NCBI GenBank assembly: GCA_936920625.1
Contig: CAKZHC010000040.1
Location: forward strand, 1-64,000
DNA length: 64,000 nucleotides
Reading direction: 5' to 3'
Origin: an uncultured Enterobacteriaceae bacterium
Lineage (GTDB): Bacteria; Pseudomonadota; Gammaproteobacteria; Enterobacterales; Enterobacteriaceae
A model generated the notes under the pieces. The model saw only the letters and a list, made by a program, of their open reading frames with translations. It was not told the DNA's origin and did no database searches. Shown in pieces: positions 57,452 to 64,000 of this stretch. A program made the translations under genes and the position numbers. The first letter of the stretch is position 1; the number at the start of each line of letters is the position of its first letter.

Positions 57452-57632
57452 TCAGTCTGATAAACAGGTATCTCGATACGGTTATATTATCACTGGCACT
57501 AACCGAAATAATAGAAAAAATCAACATGGATAGCATTCATCATGACAATAACTATCGCCCTGCCTTACCCTGGTAAGTGGATATTTCCTGATGGCAAGGG
57601 GTGCTTACAAGAATAACAACTGAGGTCGGAGA

Positions 57633-58730
57633 ATGGCAATTTACTGGATGGTAAGCTATTTCATGTTGCTTTTTTGCTTATTTGAACTGACAGCAATCAA
57701 CCGGTTACAGGAACCAAAGATAAAACGTCTTATATCTTATTTTTTCTTTGTTCTCACACTGGTCCTGATTTTCTTTGCTGGTATACGCGGGCCTGATTCA
57801 GGAATTGATGACTGGCAGTATCTTGACTTTTTCAATGATTTCTCCCGTCAGGTCAGAATATCTGATTATGATACCATCACAGACATCTATCGCTACGAAA
57901 AGATGTTTATGTTACTGGCATGGATTTTCTCCTGGTTCTCTAATAACAGTTATTATTTTTTATTATTTATCGCATTTATTGCCGTTGGCACTAATGCCTG
58001 TTGTTATAAAAAATATTCACCATTAATACTCTGCTCACTTTGCCTTTATTCTGCACATCTGTTCATTAATAAGGACATGAATCAAATTCGTTTTGGCCTC
58101 TCCAGTGCATTCGCGGTGGCCTGTATCTGTACGGCCGCAGGGCGCAACATGTTATGGGCAGTGCTCTTTTTTCTGATGAGTGCACAGTCACACTCAACAG
58201 GGTGGGTATTGTTATTAGTTGCTCCCTTTTTATATTTGAAAGAACGGAAGTAATTTAGCCTTATTATTACACTGGCCGCTATTCCACTAGGAATTATAGG
58301 CGGCAAGCGGTTATTTCTCGATACACTGGGCATTGTTCCTTCGCTGGGTGATCGCGCTATGGGTTATGAAGGGACGGCCTATGATCTGGAAAGCCCGGTA
58401 TTAGGACTGGCCAATTTTAAAAATATCGCTTTTATTACGCTTTTCACATTCGCTTATTTCAAGAAAGAGATAGAAAAAGAAGATCGTCTCCCCTACCTGC
58501 TGTTAATCGCTTACTCGGTTGGTGCGGGGGTGAGAATTCTTTTTGCAGATTTTTCTATTATTGGTGGCAGAGTCGGTAATCTGTTTTTACATACTGAACC
58601 GTTTTTGCTGGCATTTCTGATGGTGCGTATTCGTAATGTCACACTCAATATCCTGTTACTGACAGCGATGATAACGTATTATCTGGCGTACAACACTATC
58701 TTACTCGGTGCAATCAATAGCGGGCTATAG
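57633..58730 (+). pseudogene. amsC: EPS polymerase-like membrane protein (AmsC), ochre at codon 207
   Basis: A polytopic membrane protein of the EpsG/Wzy-like type, probably involved in joining repeat units. The frame from ATG 57633 has 365 codons but TAA at 58251-58253 cuts it after KERK; it then continues in the same frame (FSLIITLAAIPLGIIGG) to the stop at 58728-58730. About ten hydrophobic segments are seen in total, roughly half of them before the stop. Conserved-looking polar parts (FFAGIRGPDSGIDDWQY, INKDMNQIRFGLSSAF) resemble EpsG-family proteins. The half-length product would not be a working polymerase. The rest is undamaged, so the mutation is recent. Confidence 0.82.
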
Positions 58731-58858
58731 CATAGCGCCGCTATTCCGGCTGTTCTGAAACCGGCTGACGGTGCAGTAACAGATGCACGACTGTTATCGC
58801 CGCCGGGGTGTGAATACCTGTACGCCAGACCTTTTTCATATGATATGGCGAAACACTT

Positions 58859-59610
58859 ATGGTAAATCAGTCAAATACGGTAGCAATCATTATTCCGATG
58901 TACAATGCGCAGCAGACTATTCTGCGGACGATACAGTCAGTGCTTGATCAGACCTGGCGTGACTGGCGTATCTATCTTATTAACGATTGCTCCACAGATA
59001 ATTCTTTATATTTAGTACGTGAATATTGCAGAGATCCTCGGATTACTATTATCGATAACGAGATTAATCTGGGCGCAGCAAAGACCAGAAATGTAGGATT
59101 AAATGAGGCAAGGGAGCAGATTATTGCTTTTCTGGAAGTGATGATGTCTGGCATAAAGACAAATTAAGGCGGCAGATGCAGGCTATACGCGCCGGAAATA
59201 ATATTGTATTAACTCACTACTATTATATTAACGATAAAAAATCCTCTGCTATTATCTGGTCGCGGCCATTTATTACCATGGAGGATTTTGTTAAAAAGCA
59301 TTTTCGTGTCTGCTTTTCATCAGTCTGCTATCGTCGCCCTGAACATGATGTCCGTTTTGTAGCAAAGGGGCATGAAGATTTTTTATTTCTTTATCAATTA
59401 TTCGAACACTATCGTCAGGCAAGTATAATTCCAATCCCTCTGGTTAATTATTATGAATTCAGCCAGTCACTTTCTGGCAATAAAAGACGATCTGCCCGAT
59501 GGCATTTAGAATTATTAAAAATTATCTGTAAGAACAAACCGTTTAGACTTTTTTACTATTTTAGCTGGTATATGACTAATGGCATTTTATTCAAACTCAG
59601 ACATCGCTAA
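58859..59610 (+). pseudogene. amsE: GT2-family glycosyltransferase (AmsE-like), frameshifted
   Basis: A GT-A glycosyltransferase. The first 90 residues are in one frame (VAIIIPMYNAQQTILRTIQS, then LGAAKTRNVGLNEA). After IIAFL one base is missing between 59136 and 59137; with it the sequence would read FLDSDDVWHKDKLRRQ, restoring the DXD motif, and the second frame runs on to 59610 (HEDFLFLYQLFEHYR, ending LFKLRHR). Full length would be 250 residues, in the range of AmsE. The truncated protein lacks the metal site. The name is inferred from family and size; in E. amylovora amsE is, as far as I know, after amsD, whereas here it is before the GT4 gene. Confidence 0.78.
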
Positions 59611-59767
59611 TAAGATTATTAATGGTACTGCACAGTCTGGCTATTAACATAAGTTCTGATAATAAATGACGGGATAGCGATAATCTGCCTTTGTTTGTGG
59701 CGACGATGGCACATCTGAATGTAATAAACCAGGCCTTTAAAAAACAGATTGAGGGTGTGAACAGCCA

Positions 59768-60802
59768 ATGAAAAAAATAGTACTGGTTATCAAAGATGCT
59801 TATTCTTATGCCGGAACGGAGAATATCTGTAACTTTATGTCTGAATGTTTTGGTGAGAATCATGACGTTACCATTTACTCGATACAAGGGGGAGATAAAC
59901 CTTTTTATCCTTTTACATGTGTTACGAAGATTGAAAGTTTCCACCGGGAGAATAACCCCATTAGGGCGATTGCCCGGCGCATTCATCAGGAACAATTTGA
60001 GGCCATCTTCATTATTAGTATGGGGCGTTTAAGCGTTATGTTTGCTCTTCATAGTTTATTAATGAGGCGGTCTAAAAAAGGCAGATTTTACGCCTGCGAG
60101 CACATTGCTATCAATTCATTTAATAGAGCGGTCAGGCTGCTTAAATTCCTGACACTCCATTTCTACGACAAGGTGATTGTATTAACAGATAAAGATCACC
60201 GTCAGTTCACTTCCTGGAAAATTAACAGCCTGACTATTCCGAATCCGGTCAGATTCAAAAATTATGAGCGTTGTTACCGCACTCGCCAGATGCTGGCGGT
60301 AGGCAGACTGGATCATCAAAAAGGTTTTGATCTGATGTTGCCGATCTGGCAGGACTTCGTGAGTAAGAACCCCGGCTGGACGCTGGTAATTGCTGGTAAG
60401 GGGGAACAGCGCCATGCGCTCGAGGGGCAGGTACGCAAACTAAAAATCAGCGGCAGCGTAATGTTAACCGGTAAAGTAACAAACATCGACGACTACTATC
60501 GTGACAGCGATATCGTATTGATGACCTCCCGTTATGAAGGGTTACCCTTGGTACTGCTCGAAGCTAAATCGTGGTCACTGCCAGTAATAGCCTATGATTG
60601 TCCAACCGGTCCACGGGAGATTATCACTCCAGGCGAAGATGGCTTTCTGATTGCCCCCAATGATCAGCAGCACTTTGTTGCGAAGTTAAATCAGCTCGCC
60701 CGTGATGATGCCCTGTTCTATACCATGTGCCGAAAAACCCGCACGACATGTCAACGATTTGACGAAAGCGTCATTAAACAAGCCTGGCTGTCACTAGTCT
60801 GA
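59768..60802 (+). CDS. amsD: GT4-family glycosyltransferase (AmsD-like)
   Basis: A retaining GT-B glycosyltransferase of 344 residues. The acceptor-side start is IVLVIKDAYSYAGTEN; the nucleotide-sugar half begins with QMLAVGRLDHQKGFDLML near residue 180 and carries the EX7E motif in SRYEGLPLVLLEAKSW. AmsD of E. amylovora is of this family and similar length and adds a galactose residue. The ATG follows GAACAGCCA, a weak site. The frame is complete. amsF follows after 68 bp. Confidence 0.82.
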   Translation: MKKIVLVIKDAYSYAGTENICNFMSECFGENHDVTIYSIQGGDKPFYPFTCVTKIESFHRENNPIRAIARRIHQEQFEAIFIISMGRLSVMFALHSLLMRRSKKGRFYACEHIAINSFNRAVRLLKFLTLHFYDKVIVLTDKDHRQFTSWKINSLTIPNPVRFKNYERCYRTRQMLAVGRLDHQKGFDLMLPIWQDFVSKNPGWTLVIAGKGEQRHALEGQVRKLKISGSVMLTGKVTNIDDYYRDSDIVLMTSRYEGLPLVLLEAKSWSLPVIAYDCPTGPREIITPGEDGFLIAPNDQQHFVAKLNQLARDDALFYTMCRKTRTTCQRFDESVIKQAWLSLV

Positions 60803-60870
60803 AGCCGAAATCAGCTTGGCGGATTCCCGTCCGGTTAACGTCACGTTTGTTACAACGGGGGATTAATAAG

Positions 60871-63078
60871 ATGAAAAGAAGAGAAATTTTGCAAACAGCA
60901 TTCACGTCAGTGCTCGCCATCCTGTGCACCCGTGCCCATGCCGGGGAAAGTAACGACGCCCCGTCGGCTCTGCCGCAGAATACTGATCCCACAGCTGCGG
61001 TACCCGTTCTGACGCCTGAAAATCTCTACGCCATGCCGTCGCCATTCTGGCAACATTTTCAGGGTAAACTTTACATCGGTAAGGCCGGAAGTGACCCGAC
61101 CAGACAGGAGAACTGGATAAACGTTTGGGTCCGCACCCGAACCGGGGAGATTCACCAGTTGCAACAGCCTGTCGGGCTCAGTGACGTGACTGTAGGGCAG
61201 TTTTTGCGTGATGATGCAGCGCTGCTGACGAGTGCAGCGCACTCTATGGCAGTGGTTGATAATAACGGTAGTGTGCTGTTTAACATTGCTGATGTCACAA
61301 AACCCGGTGCCGCACAGTTTAGTATGCGCCTGACACAACCGACAGGTTATCAGTTAGTCGGCGAGATTACCTCGATGGAGAATTTGCGTCATACCCGTCC
61401 GTTATTTGAAGGCGCAAAGATCAAACTGAGGGGGTGGCATGAGGGGAGTGAAACGGGGGGCGGTGAGTTTACCGGAAGTCTGACGCCGGGTATTGATGAT
61501 GGTGGCGTGACGGTCTCTTCGGGTGCTGATTTTCACTGGCGAAGGGTAATTAACGATTTTAACCTGCTAACGCTGTTCGATTTTGGGGCCATAGCTGATG
61601 GTAAAACGGATGCAGCAGACGCAATCAGAGCAATGTACGCCTGGTCACTGAATACAGATTCGGCAATCTGTATTCAGTTCCCCGCAGGTCTTTTTTTTGT
61701 CTCTGGTGTCGATTTATCTGCACAATCAGCCCATTTTTTCCGCCTGGCGGGTGCCACGGTAAATTTCGGGTACTTTCCGGCAACCACGCTCATGTCAGAT
61801 GGCAGGCAGCCTTTTATATTCAGGGTAAATGCTCGCCGGGTAGAGATTAGTAATCTGCGAATTAATGGCCGTACCGGCAGCCAGCCTAATAGCCAGGGAT
61901 TTTTTGACAACCAGTGCCAGGCGGGCCAGTTTTTTCGGGGTTCCTGTTTACACTTTATCCAGATGGGCGGCACGTCCCTTAGTCTGATGGATACCCTGGA
62001 CTGTAAGATTGATCAGTGGTACGCCAGTCGTTGCCAGGGCGACGTGATTAAGTCTGTCTGGTCCGGCAATCGGCATGGAGCCTGGGACCATAGCACGGCT
62101 ATTGAACTCGCCAACTTCAATGTACAGCACTGCCTTCGCGGATTAGTACTTAATCTTGAGCGCTGTACACAGTCATTGATTCATAACGGCTGGATTGAGC
62201 ACAGCGAAAATCCGGGTGATATTTCAAATGGTCAGTGGATCATCGACGCCCTGAGCCTGGAAGCGTGCCAGAATCCGCTAATAGCGCACTATGCACGGCT
62301 TAATATGCGTCAGACTAATTTGCAGTCCGGGAGCTGGATCGATAACAGCCGCGCTGGAGAAGAGTGGCTTGGGGCATGGGAGCGCGGCTCAGCACAGGTT
62401 GAATCTTATGGCATTGCTGTTGATGGCAATCTTAAATATAACTACCTCAACTCCCGTTTCAGGCTGGTGAATAATACCAGCCAGTCACAGTGGTTTGAGT
62501 TAGGTACCATCTGGACACCCGATGTGGCAGATAGCTGGCAAATTGAGATCTTCGGGCAGTCAGGTTTCTCAAATAATACGATGGAGGGCAGCCTGCAAAA
62601 AGTGGTGGGCGGGGCTATTACCAGTGGTAAAGCCATCATTTCGTTACAGCGGAAAGTAAGCAAATTTGAGGGGAGCTGGTATGTCCAGGGCAGCAGCCCC
62701 ATCAGCGATGTGATTATCAACACCCCCTATGACACCGACTGCCGGGTCTATATTCAGCTTGCCGGATGGACTGGCGCGGCCGGAATATTAATGACCACCA
62801 ACGCACGGGATCGCTTTATGACCAGCCGGTGCGCGCGTTTTGACGCGACTATGCAGAATAAAAATCCACCCAATGATAAGAATAGTGCCCGTCTGCCACA
62901 GCGTTTTACTTTGCATAATAACCATGCAGGTATCGGGGCTAACGAGCAGGGTGATTTATTGATGGATTCACGCCAGATAAGCGATAGCAAGGTGAACAGC
63001 CAGCGGCCGGTAGGCTGGCTTTCAGTCATGATTAATGGCGAACCCTGCGCTATTCCTTATTTTTCTCTCAAGTCATAA
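60871..63078 (+). CDS. amsF: exported beta-helix protein AmsF
   Basis: A 735-residue exported protein, close to E. amylovora AmsF. ATG 60871 has GGGGGA 8 nt upstream and opens a signal peptide (KRREILQTAFTSVLAILC, cleavage after RAHA). Near residues 235-260 it has TLFDFGAIADGKTDAADAIR, the signature of pectate-lyase-3/tailspike beta-helix proteins, and the following 350 residues show the repeating short strands of such a fold. AmsF is thought to process or join repeat units in the periplasm. The sequence suggests a glycan-acting lyase, hydrolase or ligase, but no catalytic residue is certain. The gene is intact. Confidence 0.88.
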   Translation: MKRREILQTAFTSVLAILCTRAHAGESNDAPSALPQNTDPTAAVPVLTPENLYAMPSPFWQHFQGKLYIGKAGSDPTRQENWINVWVRTRTGEIHQLQQPVGLSDVTVGQFLRDDAALLTSAAHSMAVVDNNGSVLFNIADVTKPGAAQFSMRLTQPTGYQLVGEITSMENLRHTRPLFEGAKIKLRGWHEGSETGGGEFTGSLTPGIDDGGVTVSSGADFHWRRVINDFNLLTLFDFGAIADGKTDAADAIRAMYAWSLNTDSAICIQFPAGLFFVSGVDLSAQSAHFFRLAGATVNFGYFPATTLMSDGRQPFIFRVNARRVEISNLRINGRTGSQPNSQGFFDNQCQAGQFFRGSCLHFIQMGGTSLSLMDTLDCKIDQWYASRCQGDVIKSVWSGNRHGAWDHSTAIELANFNVQHCLRGLVLNLERCTQSLIHNGWIEHSENPGDISNGQWIIDALSLEACQNPLIAHYARLNMRQTNLQSGSWIDNSRAGEEWLGAWERGSAQVESYGIAVDGNLKYNYLNSRFRLVNNTSQSQWFELGTIWTPDVADSWQIEIFGQSGFSNNTMEGSLQKVVGGAITSGKAIISLQRKVSKFEGSWYVQGSSPISDVIINTPYDTDCRVYIQLAGWTGAAGILMTTNARDRFMTSRCARFDATMQNKNPPNDKNSARLPQRFTLHNNHAGIGANEQGDLLMDSRQISDSKVNSQRPVGWLSVMINGEPCAIPYFSLKS

Positions 63079-63359
63079 CCACTTTTTGGCCACGGTATCC
63101 CCGAGATAATGTCAATAATTACTGGCAGTCGCGCTAGATGGGGCTGTCTCTTTTTATCAGCTATAAAATAGCCGGTATTGACCTCTCTGCCCGACCCTTT
63201 TCTATTTTTAAGAATATTAGCGATTTATAATTTTCTTCTTTACTGAAAAAATCTTGCCAGATTTCTTAATTATTTGCAGCCAATAAAGATTTTTATGGCG
63301 AGCTCTCCAGCCGCGACAGTGGTATATCCTCGCAGATCGGCAATTAACTGGTGTGATTA

Positions 63360-64000
63360 ATGAAACTTACTTTTTTTACTCTGCATTTTCCCGTTGCTTC
63401 AGAAACATTTGTGCTCAACCAAATCATCTATTTTATTAAAAGTGGTTATGATGTTGAGATTATCTCCGTTTTTCCGGGTGATATGGTTAATAAACATAGT
63501 GACTTTGAACGTTACAATTTATCAAAAATCACTCACTATCTGCTTCCCGAGGAGCAGATGACAAATAGCCATAAACTCAAGCAACGCCTGGGCCTGATGC
63601 TGCCGAGTCTGTTTCAGCCATCGTTATTAAAATCACTCAACATCAGACGCTATGGCACGCAATCCAGTAAACTATTATTACCCGCTATTATTGCGGCTAA
63701 CCGTCGTGTTTTTCGCGCTAATCTTTTTTTGGCCCATTTTGGCTATGCTGGCGTGCTGGCAAATAAGCTCCGTGAATTAGGTCTGTTATCAGGTAAACAG
63801 GCAACTATTTTCCATGGCGCTGATATCTCGCGCTACCATATTTTAAAAGAACATATTCATGATTACCGCAATCTGTTTTCACAAACAGAATTAATATTAC
63901 CGGTAAGCTATCTCTGGAAAAGAAAACTGATTGAGATGGGCTGCCCGATGGAAAAAATAACAATAACACGCATGGGAATTGAACCAGAGAAGTTCAATTT
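63360..64000 (+). CDS. amsK: GT4-family glycosyltransferase AmsK (WcaL-like), partial
   Basis: The start of a GT-B glycosyltransferase; 213 codons are seen before the window ends, about half of the roughly 400-residue family length. Typical WcaL/AmsK stretches are visible: FPVASETFVLNQI near residue 10, LFLAHFGYAGVLANKLRELG, FHGADISRY and ITRMGIEPEKFN. ATG 63360 is the only suitable start. In E. amylovora the pyruvyltransferase gene amsJ precedes amsK; here amsK comes directly after amsF with 281 bp of AT-rich spacer. Confidence 0.88.
   Translation, partial: MKLTFFTLHFPVASETFVLNQIIYFIKSGYDVEIISVFPGDMVNKHSDFERYNLSKITHYLLPEEQMTNSHKLKQRLGLMLPSLFQPSLLKSLNIRRYGTQSSKLLLPAIIAANRRVFRANLFLAHFGYAGVLANKLRELGLLSGKQATIFHGADISRYHILKEHIHDYRNLFSQTELILPVSYLWKRKLIEMGCPMEKITITRMGIEPEKFN

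Noticed and set aside
1..64000. CRISPR array, prophage or complete insertion sequence
   Set aside because: No regularly spaced repeats with unique spacers, no integrase or phage structural genes, and only one transposase fragment were found.

Overview
The window is chromosomal DNA of a member of the Enterobacterales, most probably the genus Erwinia. Long runs of genes follow the Escherichia coli order: proL, yejM, yejK, rplY, yejH/radD, rsuA, bcr, mepS and lpxT; then fruBKA, nfo, lysP, frmA and folE; sanA, maeA, cdd, yohKJ, metG and mrp; yegS and mdtABC; udk, dcd and asmA. The right end is an amylovoran-type exopolysaccharide cluster (wza/amsH, amsI, amsA, amsB, amsC, amsE-like, amsD-like, amsF, amsK), which points to Erwinia. 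The species cannot be fixed from sequence alone.

The main theme is gene decay. Genes broken by one small change include nfo (2-nt loss), an S-formylglutathione hydrolase (amber), cdd (1-nt loss), an aldo/keto reductase (amber), amsA (early amber), amsC (ochre) and an amsE-like glycosyltransferase (1-nt loss). Older wrecks lie in 34.7-37.3 kb: a TauE/SafE permease, an unidentified gene and an IS110-family transposase fragment. No intact insertion sequence, prophage or CRISPR array is visible. Several genes expected from the usual order are absent: yejL, yejABEF, mdtD-baeSR, and amsG and amsJ within the polysaccharide cluster. This fits a lineage that is losing dispensable functions, for example by host restriction.

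Layout. 1-1.7 kb: tRNA-Pro(GGG) with a short iterated repeat and an AT-rich gene for a secreted LD-carboxypeptidase, probably acquired. 2-12 kb: conserved envelope, ribosome and DNA-repair genes. 12.6-16.6 kb: the fructose phosphotransferase operon with two Cra operators. 16.7-19.7 kb: broken nfo, then an orphan gene with effector-like features (alanine-rich 30-bp repeats, a proline-rich tail and a Tyr-Asp-Val-Pro motif) and a decayed tail. 19.7-26.4 kb: lysine permease, a Fur-box-preceded iron/siderophore ABC permease and ATPase without a binding protein, formaldehyde detoxification and folE. 26.5-34.7 kb: housekeeping genes. 34.7-37.3 kb: gene graveyard. 37.4-46.1 kb: yegS and the MdtABC efflux pump. 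46.4-51.7 kb: broken reductase, a PAP2 phosphatase, udk-dcd-asmA. 51.7-64 kb: a gene-free leader and the exopolysaccharide operon, cut by the window end in amsK.

Functionally, the exopolysaccharide operon holds the export and copolymerase machinery (Wza, AmsI, AmsA), glycosyltransferases, a Wzy/EpsG-like protein and AmsF. With amsG missing from its place and three genes interrupted, amylovoran-type capsule production is probably lost or altered. The fructose operon, MdtABC, folE, metG, udk, dcd and asmA look intact.
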